DNA of 33,960 bases from Paenibacillus koleovorans NBRC 103111 (GCF_004000845.1 NZ_BIMA01000077.1:1-33960), one strand, 5' to 3'; shown: positions 1-9,363, counted from the first letter of the stretch. Notes: generated by a model not told the origin, from the letters alone. Translations and numbers: made by a program.

Positions 1-410
1 AAATTCTATGTTTCAAGGCGAATACTTTCAATGTAGAAGTATTTCGAATCAGCAGCATTATCTCTATCGGAAATTTCACTTTTTTTGCTCATCCTAACTC
101 ATTCTGTCCTGGTACTCTCCTCAGTAGGTCGCCAAACGATGGGACTTTACTAGGGCTCCAGGATCGGCGCCATGCCGTGTGATGCCAGCATGATAAGCGA
201 TTCGAGTCGATCATCAAGCGCTCCCACTAGTCTGTGTTTAATGTCAATTTGCTAACTTAATCGTTAGGCATCACGATCAACTGTGGAAAGTTCCATCCTT
301 CCTCATAGCCGTACGCCTTGCTATGGTCCACACTGACCCCGTTATTTCTTCTAGTACAGTTAGTGAAATCCCGACTTGCACCACTCCAAGCATAAGTCTG
401 CGAGTACTTG
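1..410. other. Left-edge region, no assignable gene
   Basis: No recognisable gene fills this stretch. On the minus strand a 61-codon open frame runs from 442 to 257; its first ten codons lie inside the end of the neighbouring pseudouridine synthase gene and it has no clear ribosome binding site. Its composition (several Tyr, Trp, Asn and two Cys pairs, ending in WNFPQLIVMPND) looks more like protein than a random frame, so it could be the last part of a broken gene, but I do not recognise it. Bases 1-256 show no convincing ORF, promoter or terminator. The region is less GC-rich than the genes to its right. Confidence 0.3.
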
Positions 411-1298
411 TTATGAACCGAGCTGTTGCAACACATTTTCATAGTCCTCCGGGAGGGGACAAAGGACTTCTATCGCTTCCTTCGTAAAGGGGTGATGAAA
501 AGAAAGCGACTCCCCGTGAAGCGCCTGCCGGCCGATGGAGCCCGCCGACACCTGGCCCCCGTAAAGGCTGTCGCCGAGCAGCGGATGGCCGAGATGACTC
601 ATATGGACGCGAATTTGATGCGTTCGCCCGGTTTCCAGCCGAATGCGCAGCAAAGCCGCCTGCTCGAAGAGGCTTACCGTTTCATAGTGCGTGACGGCAT
701 GTTCGCCTCTAGCAGACACTCGTCTTCTGGTAGGATGATGGCGGTCTCTGCCGATCGGCTCGTTGATTGTTCCGGAGGTACGCTTGGGCACCCCTTGAAC
801 GACCGCCAAGTAGACGCGTCCGATCGCTTTTTCCCGCATCGCTTCGTCCAGTCTCCATTGGGCATAGCTATTTTTGGCATACAGGACCGGTCCGGTCGTA
901 TCCGCATCCAGCCGATGAATATGACGGACGGCGCAAGCTTGCCCCGTTGATTCGTAGTAGGCGGCGACCGCGTTCGCGAGCGTCCCTCTCTGTCCCGGTT
1001 CAGTCGGATGTACGGGCATTCCAGCCGGTTTGGACGCTACTAGACAGAAATCATCCTCGTATAGGATATCGATCGGGATCCAATCTGAGGAAAATCCGGC
1101 CGGCTCATCAGGAAACAGCTTCACGCTTAGCCTGCCTCCTCCTGCCTGCACGCCTCCGGTTCTTTGCAAACGGATTGCTTCTTTTTCGGTGAGGCCCAGC
1201 ATGTTCCTCAACACGTTTGAAACTTCTTGCTCTTTGTCGACGTCTATGGGGAGTCGGGTCATCAGCCACTCCCCTCGGCGTTCATAGGAGCGGGTCAT
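411..1298 (-). CDS. RluA-family pseudouridine synthase
   Basis: The 295-residue product belongs to the RluA family, which isomerises specific uridines in rRNA or tRNA to pseudouridine. The catalytic motif HRLDADTTG is at residues 128-136 with the catalytic aspartate at D131, and the RNA-binding motif RTHQIRVHMSHLGHPLLGD lies in the C-terminal third. An N-terminal segment of about 70 residues precedes the catalytic domain and could be a reduced S4-like region. The ATG at 1298 overlaps the stop of the upstream 39-codon gene as ATGA, so the start is probably translationally coupled; M13 is an alternative start. The exact RNA target (RluB/C/D type) cannot be told from sequence. Confidence 0.9.
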   Translation of the reverse strand: MTRSYERRGEWLMTRLPIDVDKEQEVSNVLRNMLGLTEKEAIRLQRTGGVQAGGGRLSVKLFPDEPAGFSSDWIPIDILYEDDFCLVASKPAGMPVHPTEPGQRGTLANAVAAYYESTGQACAVRHIHRLDADTTGPVLYAKNSYAQWRLDEAMREKAIGRVYLAVVQGVPKRTSGTINEPIGRDRHHPTRRRVSARGEHAVTHYETVSLFEQAALLRIRLETGRTHQIRVHMSHLGHPLLGDSLYGGQVSAGSIGRQALHGESLSFHHPFTKEAIEVLCPLPEDYENVLQQLGS

Positions 1299-1414
1299 CT
1301 GCCGCGGCGCCTCCTAAGTCCCGTATACAGCACCAAAGCCGCCAGCAAAGCCATGAATACGAGCAGGATCGCAATCAGCTGCCAGGAAAAATCGAAGAAA
1401 TAATAAGCTTTCAT
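1295..1414 (-). CDS. Small single-pass membrane protein, 39 aa
   Basis: An ATG at 1414 opens a 39-codon frame. It encodes a short aromatic N-terminus, one hydrophobic helix at about residues 12-31, and a basic tail (LRRRRGR), the arrangement of an inside-positive membrane peptide. Its TGA overlaps the ATG of the pseudouridine synthase as ATGA, which supports real translation and coupling. The ribosome binding site is weak (AAGGAAG about 20 bases upstream). A candidate -10 TACAAT on the minus strand lies near 1485-1490. Function unknown. Confidence 0.55.
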   Translation of the reverse strand: MKAYYFFDFSWQLIAILLVFMALLAALVLYTGLRRRRGR

Positions 1415-1558
1415 TTTGCTAGAATCGCCTGCTTCCTTGCCGGAGTTTACTTGACTCCCGGAGTGAACATATTTCCACTATTGTAACAACATTTCCGTCC
1501 AAATTGAAACGATTCTATGATATGATGTAGGTTGAATTATTGAAGGGAGAGATGGGAT

Positions 1559-3148
1559 TTGAGTACGGCTGTACAGCTGCTCAGTCAGACTAGAAGATGG
1601 ATTGGTTCTTGGAGTTGGTTGAAAAAGGGGCTTTCCGTGTTTACGCTCTTGATTTTTCTGACTTCAAGTTTTTTATATTTGACGCCGCTAGGCCTCAGCA
1701 TTCGGGAGTTTCTTGCCGAGACGGTCATTACGACGCAGCATCGCGATTGGGCCTGGATCTTCGTTGGCTCCGCGCGTCGGGACGATATGGTTCGTTTGTC
1801 GCATGAATTGACGACTTCCTCTGCCGTCGAGAAGCAGGACAATGCAATGATTAATCATGAAGCCCGCAAGAAACGGAATGCGGATGAGCTGATCAGCTCG
1901 GTCAAGGAAGTGAATGGCAAGTTTTGGAAAGGCAAGCTGATTGAGGTTTACGATCCGACCACGATTCGAGTCGTGACCCCCCACAAAGCCGGGGAGGGCG
2001 AGCGCATCAGCTCGATGTCGAAGCGAATCGGAGCGGTTGCCGGCATCAACGGCGGCGGCTTCATCGACCCGGACGGCCTGGGCAACGGATTTGCCCCAAT
2101 CGGCCTTATTATGTCCGACTATCAGCCGATCTATACGGATACGGATGACGATACGCAGCAGAACATTATCGGGATTACCGAGGAAGGCACACTGCTCGTC
2201 GGGATGTATAGTCTGAACGAGCTGCGTATGCTGAATGCGAAAGAAGCGGTATCGTTTCTCGCGCCGCGTCTCGTTGCTAATGGCGGTGCGACCAATCTTA
2301 ATGGCGATGGCGGCTGGGGACGCGCTCCACGCACCGCTGTCGGACAAAAGGCGGACGGAACGATCATCTTCCTGGCGATCGACGGACGTTCGGCTACAAG
2401 TTTAGGCGCAACCTTGAAGGAAGTCCAGGACATCCTGCTGGCCGAAGGCGCGATCAACGCCGGCATGATGGACGGCGGCGCCTCGACCGAGCTCGTCATC
2501 AATCACGAGGTCGTGACGAATCCTTCCAGCCGCTACGGCGAACGCCGACTGCCATCCGGCTTCCTCGTGCTTGATGAACCGGACTCTTACAAAGCGGACC
2601 GCGTCTGGGACGGCATCACGAAGATCAACGCCGGCGGGGCGTTCGACCATCCGGACTTCCTTCGGGAGCAGGAGGAGCTGAAGCGCAGGGCGCTGCTGAA
2701 CCCGACGCCGAAGCCTTCGGTCACGCCATCGGAAACGCCGCAGACGTCGCATACGCCGTCTCCGACGCCAACGCCAAGCCAATCGCCTACTACGCCGAAG
2801 CCATCGACCACGCCTGGGAATGCAGGCGGAGGGGGGACGGTCAGTCCGGCGCCGACGCCTACACCGTCGGGAACGGGAACGCCGAAGCCTTCGGTAAGCC
2901 CTACTCCCGGCGGCACAGGAGGAGGTTCGCCAACTCCGGGCACCGGCGGCGGAACGAGCGGGACGGGATCTCCGTCTCCGACTCCTTCCGGGTCCGGCAC
3001 CGCTACAGCTACACCTAAACCGTCGGTGACGCCTTCCTCTACAGGCGGAGCGCCTGCCGGTACCAACCAGCCGACCGGCTCACCGAGCACGACCGGTACG
3101 ACGGGCACGACGGGCACGAACACCGCTACACCGCCTAAGACTAATTAA
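1559..3148 (+). CDS. Membrane-anchored phosphodiester glycosidase (NAGPA domain) with low-complexity tail
   Basis: The 529-residue protein starts at TTG 1559, about ten bases after the Shine-Dalgarno AAGGGAGAG. A transmembrane helix at residues 24-44 should anchor it with the rest outside. Residues about 125-338 form a phosphodiester glycosidase domain related to the enzyme that uncovers mannose-6-phosphate in animals: typical motifs are [10 protein letters not shown] (161-170), [20 protein letters not shown] (241-260) and [11 protein letters not shown] (303-313). Bacterial members are proposed to act on envelope or exopolysaccharide phosphodiesters. Residues 381-529 are a Pro/Thr/Ser/Gly-rich tail with repeated KPSVTP-like units, probably an extended wall-spanning segment. 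It is monocistronic and ends before a strong terminator shared with hemL. Substrate unknown. Confidence 0.85.
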   Translation: MSTAVQLLSQTRRWIGSWSWLKKGLSVFTLLIFLTSSFLYLTPLGLSIREFLAETVITTQHRDWAWIFVGSARRDDMVRLSHELTTSSAVEKQDNAMINHEARKKRNADELISSVKEVNGKFWKGKLIEVYDPTTIRVVTPHKAGEGERISSMSKRIGAVAGINGGGFIDPDGLGNGFAPIGLIMSDYQPIYTDTDDDTQQNIIGITEEGTLLVGMYSLNELRMLNAKEAVSFLAPRLVANGGATNLNGDGGWGRAPRTAVGQKADGTIIFLAIDGRSATSLGATLKEVQDILLAEGAINAGMMDGGASTELVINHEVVTNPSSRYGERRLPSGFLVLDEPDSYKADRVWDGITKINAGGAFDHPDFLREQEELKRRALLNPTPKPSVTPSETPQTSHTPSPTPTPSQSPTTPKPSTTPGNAGGGGTVSPAPTPTPSGTGTPKPSVSPTPGGTGGGSPTPGTGGGTSGTGSPSPTPSGSGTATATPKPSVTPSSTGGAPAGTNQPTGSPSTTGTTGTTGTNTATPPKTN

Positions 3149-3178
3149 CCATTTACATAAACGGTGAAGCATGAAGAA

Positions 3179-3225
3179 AAGCCAAAGGCCGAACACCCTT
3201 AAATGGGTTGATCGGCCTTTGGCTT
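3179..3225. terminator. Bidirectional terminator between the glycosidase gene and hemL
   Basis: A 14-base perfect stem (AAGCCAAAGGCCGA paired with TCGGCCTTTGGCTT) encloses an 18-base loop. The outer A and T bases give a U-rich exit in both directions, and the hairpin lies between two convergent genes, so it probably stops both. Confidence 0.85.
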
Positions 3226-3291
3226 ATTTCCTTCGATAACGTTTTGAATCCAATTATATTGGATGATTCATATATTTCCCACTGGAGATCC

Positions 3292-4593
3292 CTACAGACG
3301 CTTCAGTGCCTCATGATGCGCCGCAATCGTCTGCTCAATGTCTTCGTCGCTATGCGCGGTGGAGACGAACATGCCTTCGAATTGCGAAGGCGCGATGCTG
3401 ACGCCGAGGTCGAGCATGTTGCCGAAGTATTGCCCGAACCGCTTCAGATCGGAAGACTTCGCCGTCTCGTAGTCGATGACCGGCGTCTCGGTGAAGAACG
3501 GACATACCATCGAGCCGACCCGGTTGATCGTGCTCGGAATGCCAAGCTCGCGGGCATTCGCCTCGAAGCCGGCCTCAAGCCGCGCCGACTTGCGCTCTAG
3601 CTCCTCGTACACGCCGGGGCGGGCGAGCAGCTGCAGCGTCGTGTAGCCGGCGATCATGGCCAGCGGATTGCCCGAGAGCGTGCCCGCCTGATAGATCGGG
3701 CCGCTTGGCGCCATCCGCTCCATGATCTCGCGTTTGCCGCCATAGGCGCCGACCGGCAGCCCCCCGCCGATGACCTTGCCGAGGCAGGTCATGTCCGGCG
3801 TAATGCCGAAGCGTCCCTGGGCGCAATGGTAGTCGACGCGGAAGCCCGTCATAACCTCGTCGAAGATGAGGACGGTGCCGTACTGCGACGTGATGTCCCT
3901 CAGCCCCTGGAGGAAACCCGGCAGCGGAGGCACGACGCCCATATTGCCGGCGATCGGCTCGACGATAACTGCGGCGATCTCTTCGCCGAATTTGGAGAAG
4001 GCGAAACGAACGGATTCAATGTCGTTATAAGGCACTGTAATTGTATTGACGGCTACCCCTTCCGGCACCCCTGGGCTGTCGGGCAGCCCCAATGTGGCGA
4101 CGCCGGAGCCGGCCTTGATCAAGAGCGAATCGGCATGGCCGTGATAGCAGCCTTCGAACTTCAAGATTTTGCTGCGGCCCGTATAGCCGCGCGCCAGACG
4201 GAGCGCGCTCATCGTCGCCTCCGTGCCGGAGTTAACCATCCGGACAACCTCGACGGAAGGGACCCGCTCGCAGACGAGCTCGGCCATCTCGGTCTCGATC
4301 AGCGTCGGCGCGCCGAAGCTTGTTCCGCGTTCGGCGACGCGTTTGATCGCTTCCACAACTTCCGGATGCGCATGCCCTGCAATGAGCGGACCCCAAGAGC
4401 CAACGTAGTCGAGGAAGGAATTGCCGTCGATGTCGTAGATGCGGGAGCCTTCCCCGCGTTCGATGAACGCCGGCGTCAAGCCGACCGACTTGAATGCGCG
4501 CACCGGGCTGTTGACGCCGCCGGGAATGACCTTTTTCGCCGCTTCGAAAGCCGCCTTCGACTTCTCGTCCGCCCGCTTTTTCCAATTGTCCAT
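3292..4593 (-). CDS. hemL: Glutamate-1-semialdehyde 2,1-aminomutase
   Basis: The 433-residue protein has the normal family length and converts glutamate-1-semialdehyde to 5-aminolevulinate, the second committed step of the C5 heme pathway. It is a PLP enzyme: the Schiff-base lysine is K273 in [11 protein letters not shown]245 in [10 protein letters not shown] contacts the cofactor nitrogen, and NSGTEA (121-126) binds the phosphate. The ATG at 4593 has AGGAG ten bases upstream. In many Bacillales hemL follows hemB; here it is detached and lies beyond hemY and a divergent Crp/Fnr gene, so it must have its own promoter in the 89-base divergent gap. Confidence 0.97.
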   Translation of the reverse strand: MDNWKKRADEKSKAAFEAAKKVIPGGVNSPVRAFKSVGLTPAFIERGEGSRIYDIDGNSFLDYVGSWGPLIAGHAHPEVVEAIKRVAERGTSFGAPTLIETEMAELVCERVPSVEVVRMVNSGTEATMSALRLARGYTGRSKILKFEGCYHGHADSLLIKAGSGVATLGLPDSPGVPEGVAVNTITVPYNDIESVRFAFSKFGEEIAAVIVEPIAGNMGVVPPLPGFLQGLRDITSQYGTVLIFDEVMTGFRVDYHCAQGRFGITPDMTCLGKVIGGGLPVGAYGGKREIMERMAPSGPIYQAGTLSGNPLAMIAGYTTLQLLARPGVYEELERKSARLEAGFEANARELGIPSTINRVGSMVCPFFTETPVIDYETAKSSDLKRFGQYFGNMLDLGVSIAPSQFEGMFVSTAHSDEDIEQTIAAHHEALKRL

Positions 4594-4618
4594 TTTTCGT
4601 TAACTCCTCGTCTGTTTA

Positions 4619-4647
4619 TTTAAGTTTGCAAATAAGTATGGTAAAAT
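4619..4647 (+). promoter_or_regulatory. Candidate promoter of the Crp/Fnr gene
   Basis: TTTAAG (4619-4624), a 17-base spacer and TAAAAT (4642-4647) lie ahead of the regulator gene in the short AT-rich gap shared with hemL. The -35 is poor. No clear Fnr (TTGAT-N4-ATCAA) or Crp palindrome is visible. Confidence 0.4.
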
Positions 4648-4682
4648 ATGTGGCATATTGATTAAGGTGATGAGGGTGTAGC

Positions 4683-5351
4683 ATGATAGAATTTCTAAGC
4701 CAGGTTCCTCTTTTTTCAAAACTCAACCAAGACCAACTGAAAATAATAGCCGGGATCTCTCAGAAAAAGGGTGTACGGTCGGGTACCATATTGTTTCGGG
4801 AAAAAGAGCCGGGAACCATCTTCTACATCGTGTTCATGGGCGCAATCAAAATATTCACGGCCAACAGCTCCGGCGAAGAGAAAATGCTCTCGCTATTCAA
4901 AACCGGGGACAGCTTCGGCGAGCTGTCGCTGATCGACGGCAAACCCCGCTCGGCAACCGCCCAGGCGGTGGAGGATACGATCCTCATCTCGATTACGGCC
5001 GAAGCGTTCATGGACTTGATGAAGAACAACTTCGAGATTACGCTCGGCATCATGCAGGAGCTCAGCCAGCGGCTGCGGGACACGAACCAGCATGTGTACG
5101 ACTTGACGTTCCTCGACGCGCGCTCCCGAGTAATTAAGAATCTGATCATGCTCGCGAACAAAAACGGGACGCGCAACGGCACTCAGATCGTCGTCCGCCA
5201 TCCGCTCAATTACGATGAAATCTCGCAAATGGCCGGCGTGCAAAAAAATGTATTGCTGCAAGTGATGCGCGACTTGACGGACCGGCAGATCGTCTCGCTA
5301 GGCTCTACCGATTTCACCTTGCACTTGGACAGACTCCGGCAATCATCCTAG
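4683..5351 (+). CDS. Crp/Fnr-family transcriptional regulator
   Basis: The 222-residue protein has an N-terminal cyclic-nucleotide-type beta-barrel (about 10-120), a long dimer helix (about 125-150) and a C-terminal winged helix-turn-helix (about 175-205, DEISQMAGVQKNVLLQVMRDL). The barrel motif FGELSLIDGKPRSATAQA matches the phosphate-binding cassette of the family, so a small nucleotide-like effector is possible. There is no cysteine in the protein, so it cannot carry the Fe-S cluster of classical Fnr. It is divergent from hemL and convergent with hemEHY, so control of the heme genes is a reasonable guess but not shown. GGTGATGAGG precedes the ATG. Confidence 0.85.
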   Translation: MIEFLSQVPLFSKLNQDQLKIIAGISQKKGVRSGTILFREKEPGTIFYIVFMGAIKIFTANSSGEEKMLSLFKTGDSFGELSLIDGKPRSATAQAVEDTILISITAEAFMDLMKNNFEITLGIMQELSQRLRDTNQHVYDLTFLDARSRVIKNLIMLANKNGTRNGTQIVVRHPLNYDEISQMAGVQKNVLLQVMRDLTDRQIVSLGSTDFTLHLDRLRQSS

Positions 5352-5392
5352 TTCATTGTAATCGACATCTCCGAATCTTACCAGCTTGTATG

Positions 5393-5443
5393 AAAAAGGA
5401 CGCTTCCACTCCCACTTCGACGATGGGTTTGGAGGCGTCTTTT
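5393..5443. terminator. Terminator between the Crp/Fnr gene and hemY
   Basis: An imperfect inverted repeat (AAAAGGACGCTTCC and TTTGGAGGCGTCTTTT, with an inner CCCA/TGGG) has A-rich and T-rich ends and lies between convergent genes. Its right end touches the hemY stop codon. Confidence 0.65.
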
Positions 5444-6909
5444 CACAGGGCTGGAATTGGCTCGCCAGCTCTTCGGGCCAGCAGGTCGTCCACCGCCTGC
5501 CTGGCGGCGTCTCGACCCTGACGAATGCAATCAGGCAACCCTACTCCTTCGAAACCGCCGCCGACCGCCCAGATGCCCGGCAGCTCCGCAGACATCCGCT
5601 CGCGGAATTGTCGTAAGGCCTGCAAATGCCCGACCGGATACTGGGGCATCGAATGAGGCAGCCTCGTAATTTCCGCGAACAACGGCTCCGCCTCGATCCC
5701 ATGCAGGCGGCGCAAGTCGTGCAGCACCCGCCGCTTAAGCTCTTCGTCGCTCCACCCCGTCCAATCCTCTTGGCCCGAGCGGCCGACATAGCAGCGCATC
5801 AGCACTTTGCCGGGCGGAGCCGTATGCAGCCACTTGGACGAGGTCCAAGTGCAGGCGGTGATCGTCGTTCCTTCCTTGCGCGGAATGACGAAGCCGGATC
5901 CATCGAGATGTTTCTCGATATCGCCCGCATTGAACGCCATAATAACGTTGGCGACCGACACGTATTTCATCTGCCGCAGATGCTCCGCCTCAGCAATGCC
6001 AGGCAGCAGCCGTCCGGCAGCCGGTGCAGGCAGCGTCAGCACGATCGCGTCCGCTTGCAGCCGGTTTTCGTCCCCCGCCTCGCCGCCGTCAAGACGCAGC
6101 AAATAGCGGCCTTCTGCAGCACCCTCGGGCTGCCGCTCGATCGCCGTCACGCCACGTCCGATGACCGGGATTTCCGCCAGCGACTGCTGCAGCCGCTCCA
6201 CCAGAGCAGCGAGTCCTCCCTTGAAGGTGAGGAACAAGCTGTTCTTGGCGGCCGCCGGCAGCCCGGGCAGCGCCTGTCCTTCCTTGCGGCTCGCCATCAT
6301 GCCGAGAATAAGACTGCGGTGCTTGAGCTCAACTTGCCTGAACTGCGGGAACGTCGCGGCCAAGCTGAGGCTGTACGTGTCCCCGGCATAGATCCCTGCC
6401 AGCAACGGCTCCGCGATATGCTCGAGCACTTCGCGACCGAGCCGACGCTCGAGGAAATCGCCCAGCGACTCGTCCTCCGTTCCCGTCCGCTTGGGCAGCA
6501 TCAGATCCATCGCGGCTCTTGCTTTCCCCATCGATGAGATTAGCCCGGTCTTCAGAAACGGCGACCATTCGGTCGGGATGCCGAGCACCAGCCCTTGCGG
6601 CATCCGATGCAGCTTGCCGCGGTGCAGAATGTACGTCTTCTTCGCCTGCGGGTTCGTGCCGGTCAGCTCCTCCTCCATCCCGAGCTCCCGAGCCAGATCG
6701 ACGATCGGCAGCTTGCGGGCGAGAAACGAATCCGGCCCTTTCTCAATGACGAACCCGTCCTTGCGCAAAGTCTCGATTCGACCGCCCAGCCGGCCGCTTT
6801 TCTCCAACAGCTGCACTTCCGCCTCGAGCCCCGCTTCCTTCAAATACTTCCGCGCGTAGAAAGCCGTGCTGAGCCCGGTAATGCCGCCGCCGACGATGAC
6901 GAGCTTCAT
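5443..6909 (-). CDS. hemY: Coproporphyrinogen III / protoporphyrinogen oxidase
   Basis: The 488-residue flavoprotein oxidises coproporphyrinogen III to coproporphyrin III in Firmicutes (also called CgoX). The FAD-binding GGGITG is at residues 7-12, followed by EKSGRLGGRIET, typical of the amine-oxidase fold; the C-terminus carries the second FAD motif (WAVGGGFEGVGLPDCIRQG). The frame is open for 89 more codons upstream, but that part lies inside hemH in another frame. The true start is the ATG at 6909, which overlaps the hemH stop as ATGA. It is the last gene of hemE-hemH-hemY. Confidence 0.95.
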   Translation of the reverse strand: MKLVIVGGGITGLSTAFYARKYLKEAGLEAEVQLLEKSGRLGGRIETLRKDGFVIEKGPDSFLARKLPIVDLARELGMEEELTGTNPQAKKTYILHRGKLHRMPQGLVLGIPTEWSPFLKTGLISSMGKARAAMDLMLPKRTGTEDESLGDFLERRLGREVLEHIAEPLLAGIYAGDTYSLSLAATFPQFRQVELKHRSLILGMMASRKEGQALPGLPAAAKNSLFLTFKGGLAALVERLQQSLAEIPVIGRGVTAIERQPEGAAEGRYLLRLDGGEAGDENRLQADAIVLTLPAPAAGRLLPGIAEAEHLRQMKYVSVANVIMAFNAGDIEKHLDGSGFVIPRKEGTTITACTWTSSKWLHTAPPGKVLMRCYVGRSGQEDWTGWSDEELKRRVLHDLRRLHGIEAEPLFAEITRLPHSMPQYPVGHLQALRQFRERMSAELPGIWAVGGGFEGVGLPDCIRQGRDAARQAVDDLLARRAGEPIPAL

Positions 6910-7844
6910 AGCTGCGCCCCGATAACGTCGCTGAGCGTCTTCATATAGAGCGGATCGGTGTTCAGCGACTCCGTACGCTCCAGCTGCATGCCGAGCTCGC
7001 GCGCCTTGTGCTGGCACTCGATATCGATATCGTACAGCACCTCGAGATGATCCGAGACGAAGCCGATCGGGCACACTAGCACCCGCTTCACGCCTTCTTC
7101 GCGATGCGCCGTTACCAGCACATCCATTATATCCGGTCCGAGCCAAGGGGTAGCCGTCCGCCCGGCGCTCTGCCAAGCGAACTGCCAGCTCGATATTCCG
7201 GTCCGCTCCGCGATGGCGCGCGAGGTTTCGAGCATTTGATCCGGGTAAGGGTCGTTCATCTCCAGTATTTTGGCAGGCAAGCTATGGGCGGAGAAAATAA
7301 CTCTCACCGAGGAGCGCTCGCTCTCTTCAAATCGCTCCAAGGCGGAAGTCACCCGCTCGCTAAGCGCCTGAATGAGCTCCGGATGAAGATGATAGCTGCG
7401 TACAAACCTCAGGGTGAGGTCCAGCCCTTCGACGGCCTCCTGAGCGCGTTTGATGTACCCGCCTACGCTCATGACCGAGTAATGCGGCGCCAGCACGATG
7501 CCTACCGCCTCGCGGATGCCATCCTCCGCCATTTGACGGACACCGTCCTCGATAAAGGGGGAAGCATGCTTCAGCCCTTGGTAGCATTTGAACGAAAGCC
7601 CCTGCTCCGCATACGCCTGGTTCAATGCTTCTTCCAAAGCTGCAACTTGTTTGTTCGTATTTTCGCGCAGCGGGAAAAAACCGCCTACAATCGCCTCATA
7701 GCGATCCGTCAACTCTTGCAGCTGCTCGGGTGTCGGCGGATGGCCGCGGCGAATATGCGTATAGTACGCTTCGATCTGATCCATACTCTCCGGCGTCCCG
7801 TACGACATGACGAGCACACCGATCGTCCGGTTCGTAGTTGGCAT
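6906..7844 (-). CDS. hemH: Coproporphyrin III ferrochelatase
   Basis: The 312-residue enzyme inserts Fe(II) into the porphyrin; in Firmicutes the preferred substrate is coproporphyrin III (CpfC). The metal-site histidine is H187 in FSAHSLP and the partner glutamate is E268 in DHLEVLYD. Length equals that of the B. subtilis protein. It starts three bases after the hemE stop; its ribosome binding site (AGAGGGGAGA) lies in the last hemE codons, so translation is probably coupled on both sides. Confidence 0.96.
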   Translation of the reverse strand: MPTTNRTIGVLVMSYGTPESMDQIEAYYTHIRRGHPPTPEQLQELTDRYEAIVGGFFPLRENTNKQVAALEEALNQAYAEQGLSFKCYQGLKHASPFIEDGVRQMAEDGIREAVGIVLAPHYSVMSVGGYIKRAQEAVEGLDLTLRFVRSYHLHPELIQALSERVTSALERFEESERSSVRVIFSAHSLPAKILEMNDPYPDQMLETSRAIAERTGISSWQFAWQSAGRTATPWLGPDIMDVLVTAHREEGVKRVLVCPIGFVSDHLEVLYDIDIECQHKARELGMQLERTESLNTDPLYMKTLSDVIGAQL

Positions 7845-7847
7845 CGG

Positions 7848-8942
7848 CTATCTCCCCTCTTTCACTAGCGCTTGAGGCCGGCGCGAGTCGCTGGCGGAGG
7901 CGATAGCTTCCGACGAATAACGTTGGATGAATGCGGTCAGCGACTTCAGCTTGTCCAGCGATGCCTCCGGGAACAAGCCGTGTCCCAAGTTGAACACATA
8001 CCCCGGGTCGGCAATGCCTTCGTCAATAATCAGCTTGGCATGCGCTTCGATCACTTCTGTCGGTGCGGTCAGCACGTACGGATCCAGATTGCCCTGCACC
8101 GCATAACGATGCTGCAGCCGGCTTCGGCCTTCGGCGATCGGCACCCGCCAGTCAAGACCGATGACATCGGCCTCGAGTCCGACGGACGCGATCGAAGGCA
8201 GCAATTCGCCCGAGCTGACGCCAGGGAAATAAATTTTCGGCTCCGTGTAGTCTCGCAGCTCATGGAAAATCCGTTTGATCGTCGGCAGCACATATTTCTC
8301 GAAATCCCTCGGCGCCAAGGAGCCGACCCAGCTGTCGAACACTTGGACCGCTTTCGCCCCGGCAGCGATATGCGCCTTCAAGTAGGTAATCACCATGTCG
8401 CCCAGCTTGTCCATCAGCGCGAACCAGACATCCGGCGCTCCATACATCATCGTCTTCGTGCGGATGTAGCTCTTGGACGGGCGGCCTTCGATCAAATAAC
8501 TGGCGATCGTAAACGGCGCGCCGGCGAACGTAATAAGCGGAATCGTCAGCTCGCGGTCGAGGATGCGGATCGTCTCGATCACATGGGACAAATCGCCTTC
8601 CACATCGATCGGGCGCAGCCGCTGGACGTCTTCCGCCGAACGGATCGGGTTATGGATGACAGGACCGATATCTTTCACAATATCAAAATCAATGCCAAGT
8701 GAAGCGACCGGGTTCATAATATCGGAGTATAAAATGGCGGCGTCGATGCCGAGCTTGCGGACCGGCTGCAGAGTCACTTCAGCGGCCAGATCCGGCTGCT
8801 TGCATATTTCAAGGAGTGTGTATTTCTCTTTTATTTTGCGATAATCCGGATCATAGCGACCCGCTTGTCTCATGTACCAGACAGGCAGACGTTCGACCTC
8901 CTGCTTGCGGCAGGCGCGGATAAACAAATCGTTGTAGCTCAT
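7848..8942 (-). CDS. hemE: Uroporphyrinogen decarboxylase
   Basis: The 364-residue protein decarboxylates the four acetate side chains of uroporphyrinogen III to give coproporphyrinogen III. The signature PVWYMRQAGRY (20-30) includes R25 and R29, and the essential aspartate is D74 in LYSDIM. The frame continues 22 codons upstream, but the ATG at 8942 has AGAGGAGG nine bases before it and gives the family N-terminus. It is the first gene of hemE-hemH-hemY and has its own promoter. Confidence 0.97.
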   Translation of the reverse strand: MSYNDLFIRACRKQEVERLPVWYMRQAGRYDPDYRKIKEKYTLLEICKQPDLAAEVTLQPVRKLGIDAAILYSDIMNPVASLGIDFDIVKDIGPVIHNPIRSAEDVQRLRPIDVEGDLSHVIETIRILDRELTIPLITFAGAPFTIASYLIEGRPSKSYIRTKTMMYGAPDVWFALMDKLGDMVITYLKAHIAAGAKAVQVFDSWVGSLAPRDFEKYVLPTIKRIFHELRDYTEPKIYFPGVSSGELLPSIASVGLEADVIGLDWRVPIAEGRSRLQHRYAVQGNLDPYVLTAPTEVIEAHAKLIIDEGIADPGYVFNLGHGLFPEASLDKLKSLTAFIQRYSSEAIASASDSRRPQALVKEGR

Positions 8943-9006
8943 TGTGAGGCCTCCTCTTGCGGTTCCGATAGGGGCTGGGATGGGACTCCCCTGCGTTTCT
9001 TCTCTC

Positions 9007-9035
9007 ATTATGCCCGAATTCTACCAGTGTAACAA
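9007..9035 (-). promoter_or_regulatory. SigmaA-type promoter of hemE-hemH-hemY
   Basis: On the minus strand TTGTTA (9030-9035), a 17-base spacer and CATAAT (9007-9012) match the vegetative consensus at four and five of six bases. The start of transcription would fall about 60 bases before hemE. Confidence 0.65.
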
Positions 9036-9198
9036 CCGACGGGAATGGGCAACATCCGACAAAATCATGACAAAGTGTATCAGACTGGCAGGTGAACGAG
9101 GGAAATATTGTAAGCGACGAAACTTTCTAGCTTGTTCTTGCGTATAAGGTAAAGAAAGCGCATACATTTTACTTATCAACATATGGAGAGTGATTCCG

Positions 9199-9363
9199 AT
9201 GCCCATCAAACCTTTGCACGAGGAGGACGCGGATGACGAAGCAGATCGCAGCATCAGTCCTTCGCAATTGCCGAAGCCGGTGCGTTTATTCAGCTATTTG
9301 TTTTTCGGATTGGTCTTGCTCGCGGTAGGGATCGGATTGGTGCTGTCGTTCGTTCATCCCTGA
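9199..9363 (+). CDS. Small single-pass membrane protein, 54 aa
   Basis: A 54-codon ORF on the opposite strand to all neighbouring heme genes. It has an acidic N-terminus (about residues 8-18), then one hydrophobic helix at about 31-51 ending in SFVHP. GGAGAG lies eight bases before the ATG. The gap to hemE upstream is large enough for a divergent promoter, though none is strong. I do not recognise a family; its place between hemB and hemE is suggestive but could be incidental. Confidence 0.6.
   Translation: MPIKPLHEEDADDEADRSISPSQLPKPVRLFSYLFFGLVLLAVGIGLVLSFVHP

Noticed and set aside
2587-3123. Val/Pro/Gly-rich minus-strand ORF of 178 codons
   Set aside because: It is the antisense shadow of the repetitive Pro/Thr/Ser tail of the glycosidase gene.
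4594-4682. Fnr or Crp binding site in the hemL/regulator gap
   Set aside because: TTGATTAAGGTGAT resembles half of an Fnr site, but the second arm does not fit.
6910-7176. 89-codon N-terminal extension of hemY
   Set aside because: It lies in hemH in another frame; FAD-motif position and the ATGA overlap put the start at 6909.
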